Source of the DNA: Streptomyces violaceoruber
GTDB taxonomy: Bacteria; Actinomycetota; Actinomycetes; Streptomycetales; Streptomycetaceae
Length of the DNA: 64,000 nucleotides
NCBI GenBank assembly: GCA_000720805.1
Contig: JODI01000028.1
Location: 39,371-103,370 of the forward strand
Direction: 5' to 3'
The notes below the pieces were generated by a model, which had not been told where the DNA came from, did not search any database, and was given only the letters and a program-made list of their open reading frames with translations. Of the stretch, positions 27,752 to 37,298 are shown in pieces. The position numbers were made by a program, and so were the translations under genes. How positions within the stretch are numbered: the stretch's first letter is position 1; every line of letters begins with the position of its first letter.

Positions 27752-28110
27752 CTTGTGCACAGTTGCGCAGGTCTTGTGTTCGCTCAGCGGACGCTCAAAT
27801 CCGGATAACGATCACATCACCGTGACGGGCACCTATGCCCGCGAGAGGTCGCTTTTGTCTGCCTCTCCCTGTGTGCTGCGCCACATCTCGCCCGGGTGAT
27901 CAATGTGGCGGCCGTGATAAATCTTCACGACCGCCCGGCGAACACCACCCATGTATTCGCCCGGGTGCGCCACCGAGCCGACGGACCGTCGGCCAGGCAT
28001 GAGTGGGCTCGGGGAGGATCGAGCCCGCTCACACTCCATCATCCAGGGGGGATCGAGACCCGGTCCGAGGCCGACGAAGGCCCGGGTCGGCATGGAGAAA
28101 GGCGCACCAC
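27752..28110. other. 359-bp leader/promoter region of the amino-acid permease
   Basis: No gene. Contains an inverted repeat CGCCACAT (27879-27886) with ATGTGGCG (27903-27910), and the 11-mer TCGCCCGGGTG twice (27888 and 27958). The AT-richer stretch around 27797-27825 probably holds the promoter. Confidence 0.5.
27879..27910. promoter_or_regulatory. 8-bp inverted repeat in the permease leader
   Basis: CGCCACAT and ATGTGGCG separated by 16 bases, about 200 bp before the permease start. Could be an operator or an RNA stem. Confidence 0.4.
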
Positions 28111-29538
28111 ATGACCTCAGCGCAGGCCGACACGGAGAAGACCCCTGAGGGAGAGGGGTACGAACGCGGGCTCGGCAGCCGCCAGGTCCAGATGATCGCG
28201 ATCGGCGGCGCCATCGGCGTCGGCCTCTTCCTGGGAGCCGGGGCGAACATCGCCAAGGCCGGACCCAGCCTCATCTTCATGTACGCCCTCGCGGGCGTGA
28301 TCATCTTCTTCATCATGCGGGCGCTCGGCGAGCTCCTGCTCTACCGCCCCGTCTCGGGCTCGTTCGCGGAGTACTCACGCGAGTTCCTCGGCCCGTTCTT
28401 CGGCTACTTCACCGGCTGGACGTACTGGCTGATGTGGGTGGTCACCGGCATGGCCGAGCTGACCGCCGCCGCGATCTACGTCAACTACTGGTTCCCGGAC
28501 ATCCCGCAGTGGGTGACGGCCCTGGTCTTCCTGGTGATCCTCTTCGGGGTGAACCTGATCTCCGTGAAGCTCTTCGGCGAGCTGGAGTTCTGGTTCTCGA
28601 TGGTCAAGGTCACCGCCCTGATCGGCATGATCGTGATCGGCCTGGGCGTGCTCACCTTCGGCTTCAGCTCCGCCGGCGACACCGCCGCCGTCTCCAACCT
28701 CTGGCAGTACGACGGCTTCTTCCCCAAGGGCATCGGCTCGTCCCTGATGACCCTGCAGGGCGTCATGTTCGCCTACCTCGCCGTGGAACTGGTCGGCGTC
28801 ACCGCCGGCGAGTCCGAGGACCCGGAGAAGACCCTCCCCAAGGCGATCAACACCCTGCCCTGGCGCATCGCCCTCTTCTACGTCGGCGCCCTCACCGTCA
28901 TCCTGTGCGTCGTCAAGTGGACCGAGTTCACCGACGGGGTGAGCCCCTTCGTGGAGGCCTTCGCGAAGATCGGCATCCCGGCGGGCGCGGGCATCGTGAA
29001 CTTCGTGGTCCTCACCGCCGCCCTGTCCTCCTGCAACTCCGGCATGTACTCCACCGGCCGCATGCTGCGGAACCTGGCCGACAGCGGTGAGGCCCCCGCG
29101 GTCTTCAAGAAGCTGTCCTCGACCAAGACGCCGGCCTTCGGCATCACGGTCTCGGTGCTCTTCATGGGCATCGGCGTGATCCTCAACTACATCGTCCCCG
29201 AGAAGGCGTTCGGCTACGTCACCTCGGTGGCCACCGCCGCCGGCATCTGGACCTGGCTGATGATCCTGATCAGCCACGTCCTCTACCGCCGCGCCGTCGA
29301 CGCGGGCCGCCTGCCCGCCTCGTCCTTCCCGGCCCCCGGCGGCGCGAAGTGCAGCTACGTCGCCATCGCCTTCCTGCTCTTCGTCACCGGCCTCATCGCG
29401 TACGACGCCGACGCCCGCGTCTGTCTCTACGTGATGGCCGTGTGGGCCGCCGCCCTGGCCATCGGCTGGGCGGTCCTCAAGAGCCGCAACCCGCAGATCG
29501 CCGCACGCGGCGACTCGGAGCTGGAGAAGGTCGGCTGA
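28111..29538 (+). CDS. Amino-acid permease, APC superfamily
   Basis: 475 residues, twelve membrane helices. The N-terminal signature RGLGSRQVQMIAIGGAIGVG and the unwound helix-1 region GLFLGAGANIAKAGPSLIF identify the amino-acid transporter family (GabP/CycA/AnsP-like). ESEDPEKTLPKAI after helix 6 is another hallmark. It imports an amino acid with protons. Specificity cannot be read. The ATG at 28111 is preceded by GGAGAAAGG. A terminator follows. Confidence 0.92.
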   Translation: MTSAQADTEKTPEGEGYERGLGSRQVQMIAIGGAIGVGLFLGAGANIAKAGPSLIFMYALAGVIIFFIMRALGELLLYRPVSGSFAEYSREFLGPFFGYFTGWTYWLMWVVTGMAELTAAAIYVNYWFPDIPQWVTALVFLVILFGVNLISVKLFGELEFWFSMVKVTALIGMIVIGLGVLTFGFSSAGDTAAVSNLWQYDGFFPKGIGSSLMTLQGVMFAYLAVELVGVTAGESEDPEKTLPKAINTLPWRIALFYVGALTVILCVVKWTEFTDGVSPFVEAFAKIGIPAGAGIVNFVVLTAALSSCNSGMYSTGRMLRNLADSGEAPAVFKKLSSTKTPAFGITVSVLFMGIGVILNYIVPEKAFGYVTSVATAAGIWTWLMILISHVLYRRAVDAGRLPASSFPAPGGAKCSYVAIAFLLFVTGLIAYDADARVCLYVMAVWAAALAIGWAVLKSRNPQIAARGDSELEKVG

Positions 29539-29556
29539 CCTCTCCGCTCACGATGT

Positions 29557-29593
29557 GGGCCGCCCCGTACCACCCCTCGGTACAGGGCGGCCC
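29557..29593. terminator. Terminator after the amino-acid permease
   Basis: GGGCCGCCCCGTACC (29557-29571) pairs with 29579-29593 with one mismatch over a 7-base loop, followed by TTCTGCTT. Confidence 0.75.
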
Positions 29594-29613
29594 TTCTGCT
29601 TATCCTGACGAAC

Positions 29614-30036
29614 ATGCTGACCATCACCCAGGCCCTGTTCGACCAGATCGTCGCGCACGCGCGCAAGGACCACCCCGACGAGGCGTGCGGCGTCATCGCG
29701 GGCCCGGCGGGCTCGGACCGCCCCGAGCGGTTCATCCCCATGCTGAACGCGGCCATGTCGCCCACCTTCTACGAGTTCGACTCCGGCGACCTGCTCAAGC
29801 TCTACCGGGAGATGGACGACCGGGACGAGGAACCGGTGGTCATCTACCACTCCCACACGGCGACCGAGGCCTACCCCTCCCGCACCGACATCTCCTACGC
29901 CAACGAGCCCGGCGCCCACTACGTCCTCGTCTCCACCGCCGACACCGACGCCGCCGGCCCGTTCCAGTTCCGCTCCTTCCGGATCGTCGAGGGCGAGGTG
30001 ACGGAGGAGGAGGTGAAGGTCGTGGAGGCATACTGA
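29614..30036 (+). CDS. mec: JAMM/MPN metalloprotease, Mec-type (CysO-cysteine peptidase)
   Basis: 140 residues. The zinc motif of the JAMM family is complete: Glu in DEACGVI, then HSHTATEAYPSRTD. In Mycobacterium the orthologue Mec cleaves cysteine from the CysO-Cys adduct in the O-phosphoserine pathway. Here cysO and cysM follow, with a LacI-family gene between. It may also trim the Met-Val tail of CysO. The start is the ATG at 29614, seven bases after TATCCT (leaderless). Confidence 0.92.
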   Translation: MLTITQALFDQIVAHARKDHPDEACGVIAGPAGSDRPERFIPMLNAAMSPTFYEFDSGDLLKLYREMDDRDEEPVVIYHSHTATEAYPSRTDISYANEPGAHYVLVSTADTDAAGPFQFRSFRIVEGEVTEEEVKVVEAY

Positions 30037-30075
30037 GCGTCGTAGGCCACCGGACAACTCGCCGTATCGGAGAAG

Positions 30076-31116
30076 GTGTTGACGCAACCGACGCGCACAC
30101 GGCGCCCCACGCTGGAGGACGTCGCCCGGCGGTCGGGAGTCTCCAAGTCCACCGTGTCACGGGTGATCAACGGCGAGCCCAGGGTCCGCGCCGAGGTCGT
30201 CGACCGCGTCCGCGAGGTGATCGCCGGACTCGGCTACGTCCCCAACCAGGCCGCCCGGCAACTGGTCACCCACCGCACCGGAGCCGTCGCGGTCGTCGCG
30301 ACCCAGCCGGAGAACCGGCTCTTCCTCGACCCCTTCTTCGACCGCCACCTGCGCGGCATCCGCCGCGAACTCGCCCGGCACGGCGCGCAGGCCGTCCTGC
30401 TGTTCCTGGACGAACCCGACGACTACGCGCGCGTGGCCGACTACCTCGGCGGCGGCCATGTCGACGGCGCCCTGCTGTTCTCCCTGCGCCCCGGCGACCG
30501 GCTGCCCGAGATGATCGACCGCCTCGGCCTGCCCGCCGTCTTCGGCGGCCGCCCGCTCCTGCGCGACGGCGACCTGGTGCGCGGCCAGGCCTACGTCGAC
30601 GGCGACAACCGCGGCGGCGCCCGCCAGGCCGTGCGGCACCTGGTCTCGCTCGGCCGCACCCGGATCGCGACCGTCACCGGACCCTACGACCAGGAGAACT
30701 CCGCCGCCGACCGGCTCGCCGGCTACCAGGACGTCGTACCGGACGCCTCCGCCCAGCTGATCGAGAGGGCCGACTACACCCAGCGGGGCGGCGCCGACGC
30801 CATGGCCGCGCTGCTCGACCGGTGCCCCGGCCTGGACGCCGTCTTCGTCGCCTCCGACCTCATGGCGTCCGGCGCCCTGCAGACACTGCGGGAACGCGGC
30901 CGGCGGGTGCCGCAGGACGTGGCGGTGGTCGGATTCGACGACCTGAGGGAGATCGCCGAGGCCACCGAACCGCCGCTGACCACGGTCCACCAGGACGTCG
31001 AGGAGATGGGCCGCCTGATGGCCCGGCTGCTGTTCGACCGTACGGAGCACCCCGGCGCCCCGGCCCTGCCCTCCGCCGTCGTCCCCACCCGCCTGGTGCT
31101 CAGAAAGTCCGCCTGA
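30076..31116 (+). CDS. LacI-family transcriptional regulator
   Basis: 346 residues. The N-terminal LacI helix-turn-helix and hinge (TLEDVARRSGVSKSTVSRVI, then GYVPNQAARQLV) are followed by a periplasmic-binding-protein-like sugar-binding domain ending VVGFDDLREIAEATEPPLTT and the dimer loop. Such regulators normally sense sugars. The gene lies between mec and the cysteine leader/cysO without an evident sugar operon. GTG at 30076 or TTG at 30079 may start; GGAG at 30069-30072 fits the TTG spacing slightly better. Confidence 0.9.
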   Translation: MLTQPTRTRRPTLEDVARRSGVSKSTVSRVINGEPRVRAEVVDRVREVIAGLGYVPNQAARQLVTHRTGAVAVVATQPENRLFLDPFFDRHLRGIRRELARHGAQAVLLFLDEPDDYARVADYLGGGHVDGALLFSLRPGDRLPEMIDRLGLPAVFGGRPLLRDGDLVRGQAYVDGDNRGGARQAVRHLVSLGRTRIATVTGPYDQENSAADRLAGYQDVVPDASAQLIERADYTQRGGADAMAALLDRCPGLDAVFVASDLMASGALQTLRERGRRVPQDVAVVGFDDLREIAEATEPPLTTVHQDVEEMGRLMARLLFDRTEHPGAPALPSAVVPTRLVLRKSA

Positions 31117-31224
31117 AGGCGCCCAGGACCTCCGCCGACCCGGTGCTGAACTGTGCGGTCTCACTCTCCGGCCGGAATCCGTCCGGAATGTGGGACCACA
31201 CTCCGGGATCCGGACCGGGAATCG

Positions 31225-31230
31225 ATACGA
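31225..31230 (+). promoter_or_regulatory. -10 box of the cysteine leader transcript
   Basis: TACGAT, six bases before ATG 31238, so the leader peptide is probably translated from a leaderless mRNA that also carries cysO and cysM. Confidence 0.55.
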
Positions 31231-31237
31231 TGAGCCC

Positions 31238-31333
31238 ATGGTTCTTGACGACGTGAGCGAGAAGACGCCGGGCACGCTGCTCGTGGCGCGGCTGCACGTC
31301 GACCTGTGCAGGCTCGCCAGCGCCATCTGTTGA
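31238..31333 (+). CDS. Cysteine-responsive leader peptide upstream of cysO-cysM
   Basis: A 31-codon frame reading MVLDDVSEKTPGTLLVARLH and ending VDLCRLASAIC. The RLHVDLCRLASAIC-like end is the recurrent Streptomyces 'putative leader peptide' found before sulfur and cysteine genes. One Cys codon lies mid-peptide and the last codon before the stop is Cys. Ribosome stalling at Cys codons when cysteine is scarce is the accepted model for related actinobacterial leader frames. The leaderless ATG fits the TACGAT box. 116 bp separate its stop from cysO. Confidence 0.82.
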   Translation: MVLDDVSEKTPGTLLVARLHVDLCRLASAIC

Positions 31334-31449
31334 CGCCGGTCCCGCCGCCGTACGGCCGTGAGCCGCGGCGCCCGACACGCACCACCCGCTGTTGTACTGC
31401 GCTGCCGCGCGCCCACCGACCAGACTTCTTCCGACAGGAGCCCGCAACC

Positions 31450-31728
31450 ATGGCCATCGAGGTCCGCATCCCGACCATCCTCCGCCAGTACACCGACGGC
31501 CAGAAGGCTGTGGAGGGCAAGGGAGACACCCTCGCCGAGCTCTTCACCGACCTGGAGACCCGCCACGCGGGCATCCAGGCCCGCATCGTGGACGATGGCC
31601 AGCTGCGCCGCTTCGTCAACGTCTACCTCAACGACGAGGACGTCCGCTTCCTGGACGGCATCAACACCAAGCTCGCCGACGGCGACAACGTCACGATCCT
31701 GCCGGCCGTGGCCGGCGGCATGGTCTAA
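31450..31728 (+). CDS. cysO: Sulfur carrier protein CysO (MoaD/ThiS fold)
   Basis: 92 residues, beta-grasp fold: AIEVRIPTILRQYTDGQ at the start, FVNVYLNDEDVRFLDG in the middle. It carries sulfide as a C-terminal thiocarboxylate to CysM. The usual Gly-Gly end is followed by two extra residues: the sequence ends PAVAGGMV. Adenylation needs a free Gly-Gly, so Met-Val must be removed, probably by the neighbouring JAMM protease. The ATG at 31450 follows CAGGAG. cysM starts 16 bp after its stop. Confidence 0.94.
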   Translation: MAIEVRIPTILRQYTDGQKAVEGKGDTLAELFTDLETRHAGIQARIVDDGQLRRFVNVYLNDEDVRFLDGINTKLADGDNVTILPAVAGGMV

Positions 31729-31738
31729 GGCTCGCTGA

Positions 31739-32695
<957 letters not shown>

Positions 32696-32716
32696 GCCCC
32701 GCTGGGCAGCCGCCCG

Positions 32717-33166
32717 TTACGTAGCCAGGTGACGGACCTGGTCCCACAGGACCGGGTCCACCACCCCGGCCCGTCGGCGGAAGTCCTCCACGTGCACCTC
32801 GCGCAGCTCGTCCGTCTCCAGGAAGCTCGCGCGCCCGCGCGCGTCGCCCACCGAGCCCGGCGGCAACGGGATCACCCCGGGCCGCTCGGCGTGGTGCCTG
32901 CTGGTGATCTTCGCGACCATCGCCCGGTCCCCGTGCACCACCAGCACCAGACAGGGCCGGTCCTTCTCGCCGGGCCCGTCCTCGTACGGCACGTTCGCCC
33001 ACCAGATCTCCGCGGGCCGCGGACGGACGCCGCGCTTCCCGGGACGGCCGGGCGGCCGGGTCCGGCGAGCGGAGGGCCGATGCCCCCGCCCCCATCCGTC
33101 GACGAGCACGGCGACCAGCGCCAGCAGTACCACCGCGGCGAGCGCGAGCCACCAGGACGTGTCCAT
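32717..33166 (-). CDS. Membrane-anchored PemK/MazF-like protein
   Basis: 149 residues. A single N-terminal membrane helix (SWWLALAAVVLLALVAVLVD) and a basic linker (about 25-48) precede a PemK/MazF-type fold: PAEIWWANVPYEDGPGEKDRPCLVL, read in two parts, is the conserved beta1-beta2 strand region with the (D/K)RPCLVL motif. Classical MazF toxins are soluble and have an upstream antitoxin; neither holds here. The ATG at 33166 is seven bases after TAACGT, indicating a leaderless start. Whether it has RNase activity is open. Confidence 0.78.
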   Translation of the reverse strand: MDTSWWLALAAVVLLALVAVLVDGWGRGHRPSARRTRPPGRPGKRGVRPRPAEIWWANVPYEDGPGEKDRPCLVLVVHGDRAMVAKITSRHHAERPGVIPLPPGSVGDARGRASFLETDELREVHVEDFRRRAGVVDPVLWDQVRHLAT

Positions 33167-33381
33167 ACCGGTGACGTTACCGGCGCGCGATCGCGTCCGC
33201 GCGCCCTCTCCAAAGTCTCACGCGCCCTCGGTCCAGCCGAACCGGTGACAGCACAGGTGAGTTCGCCCACAACAGCCCTTGGCGGAGGAGCGACCGGGGG
33301 TTTTGCGCCTTACGCTCGATCCACCGCACGACCCCCGACGCCACCACTCTCTTCGTTCCCGCCAGCGGAGGTTTCTGCTTT

Positions 33382-34134
33382 ATGAAGCTCACCGTCGTCG
33401 GCTGCTCGGGGTCGTTCCCGTCCGCGGAATCGGCCTGCTCGAGCTACCTCCTCGAGGCCGACGGCTTCCGGCTGCTCCTCGACATGGGCAACGGTGCCCT
33501 GGGCGAGCTGCAGCGCCACTGCGGTCTCTACGACCTCGACGCGATCTTCCTCAGCCATCTGCACGCCGATCACTGCATCGACATGTGCGCGTACTTCGTC
33601 GCGCGCTACTACCGTCACGACGGCGGCCGCTGCGACCCGATCCCCGTCTACGGACCCGAGGGTACGGAACACCGCCTCACCACGGCCTACGCGGACACCC
33701 CCACCGCCTCCTCGATGAGCGAGGTCTTCGACTTCCACACGGTCAAGCCGTCCACCTTCGACATCGGCCCGTTCACCGTCCACACGGAACGCGTGGCGCA
33801 CCCGGTCGAGGCGTACGGCATCCGCGTCGAGCACGGCGGCAAGTCCCTGACGTACTCCGGTGACACGGGCGTCACCCCGGCGCTGGACGAACTCGCCCGG
33901 GACACCGACCTGTTCCTGTGCGAGGCCGCGTTCACGCACGGCAAGGAGAACATCCCCGACCTGCACCTCAACGGCCGCGAGGCGGGAGAGACGGCGGCCC
34001 GGGCAGGCGCCCGCCGCCTGGTCCTCACCCACATCCCCCCGTGGACCGACCCGCGGGCCAACCTCGCCGACGCGCGCGCGGTGTTCGACGGCCCGGTGGA
34101 GCTGGCGACGCCGAGGGTGTCGTACGAGATCTGA
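33382..34134 (+). CDS. Metallo-beta-lactamase-fold hydrolase (RNase Z/phosphodiesterase-like)
   Basis: 250 residues. The zinc motif HLHADH is at residues 59-64 (LSHLHADHCIDM), with later metal ligands in HTERVAHPVEA, YSGDTGVTP and LTHIPPW. The fold is closest to tRNase Z and cyclic-nucleotide phosphodiesterases, but it lacks the long exosite arm of tRNase Z. Cytosolic, monomer length normal. The ATG follows GGAGG by a short gap. It sits immediately before rph-linked genes in many Streptomyces, which hints at nucleic-acid metabolism. Confidence 0.88.
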   Translation: MKLTVVGCSGSFPSAESACSSYLLEADGFRLLLDMGNGALGELQRHCGLYDLDAIFLSHLHADHCIDMCAYFVARYYRHDGGRCDPIPVYGPEGTEHRLTTAYADTPTASSMSEVFDFHTVKPSTFDIGPFTVHTERVAHPVEAYGIRVEHGGKSLTYSGDTGVTPALDELARDTDLFLCEAAFTHGKENIPDLHLNGREAGETAARAGARRLVLTHIPPWTDPRANLADARAVFDGPVELATPRVSYEI

Positions 34135-34145
34135 TCCCCATGCGT

Positions 34146-34186
34146 ACGAGGGGCCCCGGAACCTTCCCGGTTCCGGGGCCCCTCGT
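34146..34186. terminator. Perfect 18-bp bidirectional terminator
   Basis: 34146-34163 pairs without mismatch with 34169-34186 over a 5-base loop. It separates the convergent MBL hydrolase and PTS EIIC genes. Confidence 0.88.
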
Positions 34187-34205
34187 CATGCGGTACGGCC
34201 GAGCC

Positions 34206-35456
34206 TCACGCCTTGGTGAGGTCCTCGACCTCCTCCTCGGGCTCGCGGCCCGGGGTGGGGAGGTTCCACTTGGTGATGGCGAAGCGGAAGACGGTGTAGT
34301 AGATGGCGCCGAAGACCAGGCCGATCGGGATGATCAGCCAGGGCTTGGTGGCGAGGTTCCAGTTCAGGGCGTAGTCGATGAAGCCGGCGGAGAAGGTGAA
34401 GCCCGCGTGGACGCCGAGCGCCCAGGTGACCGCCATCGAGACGGCCGTGAGAACCGCGTGGATCGCGTACAGCACCGGGGCGATGAACATGAACGAGAAC
34501 TCGATCGGCTCGGTCACACCGGTCACGAAAGAGGTCAGCGCCAGCGAGATCATCATGCCCATCACGGCCTTGCGGCGCTCGGGACGTGCCGAGTGGGCGA
34601 TGGCGATCGCGGCGGCCGGCAGACCGAACATCATGATCGGGAAGAAGCCCGACATGAACTGCCCGGCCGTCGGGTCACCGGCGAAGAAGCGGTTCAGGTC
34701 ACCGTGGACGATCGCGCCCGTGGCGTCCTTGAAGTCACCGAGCTGGAACCACGAGACGGTGTTCACGAACTGGTGCATGCCGATGGGGATCAGCGCGCGG
34801 TTGATGAGGCCGAACAGCGCCGCACCGAAGGCGCCGAGACCCGTCATCCACTCGCCGAAGTCGGAGATGACCTCGCCGATCGGCTCCCAGACCAGGCCGA
34901 AGAAGACACCCATGACCGTGCCGACGAACGCCATGATGATCGGCACCAGACGGCGGCCGTTGAAGAAGCCGAGCCAGTCCACCAGCCTGGTGCGGTGGAA
35001 GCGCTGCCACAGCACCGCGGACAGCAGACCCATGATGATGCCGCCGAGGACACCGGGGTTGTTGTAGGTCGCGGCTATGTCCGCGCCCGCCTGGACCTTC
35101 GCCTCGGTGACCGGGAACGCCTTCAGGACGTTGCTGTACACCAGGAAGCCGACCAGGCCGGCCAGCGCGGTCGAGCCGTCCGACTTCTTCGCGAAGCCGA
35201 TCGCGACACCGATGCAGAACAGCATCGGCAGGTTGTCGAAGATCGCGCCGCCGGCCGTGGCGAACACGGCCGTGACCTTGTCCGGCAGGTTCAGCTTGTC
35301 GTGGACGTCCTGCTGGCCGAACCGGAGCAGGAGGCCCGCCGCCGGCAACACGGCGATCGGGAGCTGCAGGCTGCGGCCGACCTTCTGCAGGCCCTGGAAC
35401 AGACCGGAACCCCGCTTCTTCGCGGGGGCCTCCGGTGTCGCGGTGGCGGAGCTCAT
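34206..35456 (-). CDS. nagE2: PTS EIIC permease for N-acetylglucosamine
   Basis: 416 residues, about ten membrane helices. Sequence marks of the GlcNAc/glucose EIIC family: GRSLQLPIAVLPAAGLLLRFG, FDNLPMLFCIGVAIGFAK, GMHQFVNTVSWFQ and TGVTEPIEFSFMFIAP. It is a free-standing EIIC without fused EIIB or EIIA. The ATG at 35456 follows GGAGGAAGT. Two dre-like operators lie directly in front of it and a third before the divergent EIIB gene, so DasR repression relieved by glucosamine-6-phosphate is expected. S. coelicolor has two such permeases (NagE1, NagE2); only one is present here. Confidence 0.93.
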   Translation of the reverse strand: MSSATATPEAPAKKRGSGLFQGLQKVGRSLQLPIAVLPAAGLLLRFGQQDVHDKLNLPDKVTAVFATAGGAIFDNLPMLFCIGVAIGFAKKSDGSTALAGLVGFLVYSNVLKAFPVTEAKVQAGADIAATYNNPGVLGGIIMGLLSAVLWQRFHRTRLVDWLGFFNGRRLVPIIMAFVGTVMGVFFGLVWEPIGEVISDFGEWMTGLGAFGAALFGLINRALIPIGMHQFVNTVSWFQLGDFKDATGAIVHGDLNRFFAGDPTAGQFMSGFFPIMMFGLPAAAIAIAHSARPERRKAVMGMMISLALTSFVTGVTEPIEFSFMFIAPVLYAIHAVLTAVSMAVTWALGVHAGFTFSAGFIDYALNWNLATKPWLIIPIGLVFGAIYYTVFRFAITKWNLPTPGREPEEEVEDLTKA

Positions 35457-35474
35457 ACTTCCTCCATCGGGTGG

Positions 35475-35503
35475 TGGTCTACACCACTCAGTGGTGTAGA
35501 CCA
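35475..35503. promoter_or_regulatory. Two back-to-back dre (DasR) operators
   Basis: TGGTCTACACCACT (35475-35488) and AGTGGTGTAGACCA (35490-35503) each match the DasR consensus ACTGGTCTAGACCACT in most positions. Together they form a perfect 14-bp inverted repeat around a single C. Located 18 bp upstream of the EIIC start. Confidence 0.85.
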
Positions 35504-35571
35504 TGTTGTAGCACGATGAAGGTGAGATAAGGAACCCACGCATTTCATCATGGGTTGGCGACCGCCCCGCG

Positions 35572-35587
35572 GGTGGTGTAGACCAGC
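35572..35587. promoter_or_regulatory. dre (DasR) operator before nagF
   Basis: GGTGGTGTAGACCAGC resembles the DasR site and lies about 64 bp before the EIIB start. Together with the double site it brackets the divergent promoter region. Confidence 0.8.
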
Positions 35588-35650
35588 TACGCACGATGTC
35601 GGTATCACGATGTCGGTGCACGACTTCGGTTCGGAGCAGGGAGAAGGAAC

Positions 35651-35884
35651 ATGGCCACCAAGGCTGAGAAGATCGTCGCCGGGCTCGGCGGCATCGACAA
35701 CATCGAAGAGGTCGAGGGCTGCATCACCCGCCTGCGGACCGAGGTCGTCGACGCCGCCAAGGTCGACGACGCCGCCCTGAAGGCCGCCGGCGCCCACGGC
35801 GTCGTCAAGATGGGCACCGCCATCCAGGTCGTCATCGGCACCGACGCCGACCCGATCGCGGCGGAGATCGAAGACATGATGTGA
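35651..35884 (+). CDS. nagF: PTS EIIB component for N-acetylglucosamine
   Basis: 77 residues, the full length of a stand-alone EIIB of the glucose/GlcNAc class. The phosphorylated Cys24 is in EVEGCITRLRTEV. It accepts phosphate from EIIA (Crr, encoded elsewhere) and passes it to the sugar on EIIC. The ATG follows AGAAGGAAC. It is divergent from nagE2 under shared dre control. A hairpin terminator follows. Confidence 0.94.
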   Translation: MATKAEKIVAGLGGIDNIEEVEGCITRLRTEVVDAAKVDDAALKAAGAHGVVKMGTAIQVVIGTDADPIAAEIEDMM

Positions 35885-35921
35885 AGCGCGGGAATCGTCC
35901 CCGGTTTCACCCCCTGAAGGA

Positions 35922-35949
35922 GCCCCTCTCCCCACACCGCGAGAGGGGC
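35922..35949. terminator. Hairpin after nagF
   Basis: GCCCCTCTC (35922-35930) pairs with GAGAGGGGC (35941-35949) over a 10-base loop. Confidence 0.6.
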
Positions 35950-35980
35950 CACCTGCGCAGGTACGGCTAGGCTCAGCGGC

Positions 35981-36718
<738 letters not shown>

Positions 36719-36732
36719 AGGGCCCACCAAGA

Positions 36733-36768
36733 AGGACGGTCGCGCCGGGCAACCGCGGCGACCGTCCT
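36733..36768. terminator. Terminator after rph
   Basis: An 11-bp perfect stem, AGGACGGTCGC (36733-36743) with 36758-36768, and a 14-base loop. Confidence 0.7.
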
Positions 36769-36862
36769 CGCGTCACTACGGGTACGGGCGCACGGCCCAC
36801 CACCGTGCGCCCGGCCACACGGGGGGCCCGCTGGGGGCCTGACCAACGGGAGGACCAGACCC

Positions 36863-37267
36863 ATGGGCGCGAGCCGACGCCGCCGTAGTCGCCGTACCGT
36901 CATCGCCGCCGCCGTCGCGGCCGTCGGACTGACGCTCGGCCTCACCACCGGCTGCGACGCCGTCAACAAGGCCCTGGACTGCGTCCAGACCGCCGACGCC
37001 ATCGCCGACAGTGTCACCGACCTCCAACAGGCCGTGGAGAACGCGTCGAACGACCCGGCACAGTTGGAGGAGTCCCTCGACTCCATCGACAAGAACCTCG
37101 ACGACATCGGCGACAAGACCGACAACGCCGACGTCAACAAGGCGGTCGACAGCCTCGCCGACGCCGTCGGCAACGTCCGTACGGCCGTCAAGAACGGCGA
37201 CGCGACCCCCGACCTCAGCCCGGTCACGGACGCGGCGGGCGAACTGACGAAGGTCTGCACGCCGTAG
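36863..37267 (+). CDS. Small lipoprotein, helical
   Basis: 134 residues. A twin-Arg-like basic start (SRRRRSRRT) and hydrophobic core are followed by the lipobox LTTGC (Cys31). The mature part is acidic and helical with heptad-like Asp/Asn/Leu patterns (DLQQAVENASNDPAQLEESL), likely a small coiled coil outside the membrane. The ATG has GGGAGGA upstream. Inserted between rph and rdgB. No known function. Confidence 0.82.
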   Translation: MGASRRRRSRRTVIAAAVAAVGLTLGLTTGCDAVNKALDCVQTADAIADSVTDLQQAVENASNDPAQLEESLDSIDKNLDDIGDKTDNADVNKAVDSLADAVGNVRTAVKNGDATPDLSPVTDAAGELTKVCTP

Positions 37268-37298
37268 CCCCGCCGGTGCGGCCGGGATACTGGTGGGC

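Noticed and set aside
27752..28110. Riboswitch in the amino-acid permease leader
   Set aside because: An inverted repeat and duplicated 11-mer are present, but no known aptamer core could be recognised and no terminator precedes the gene.
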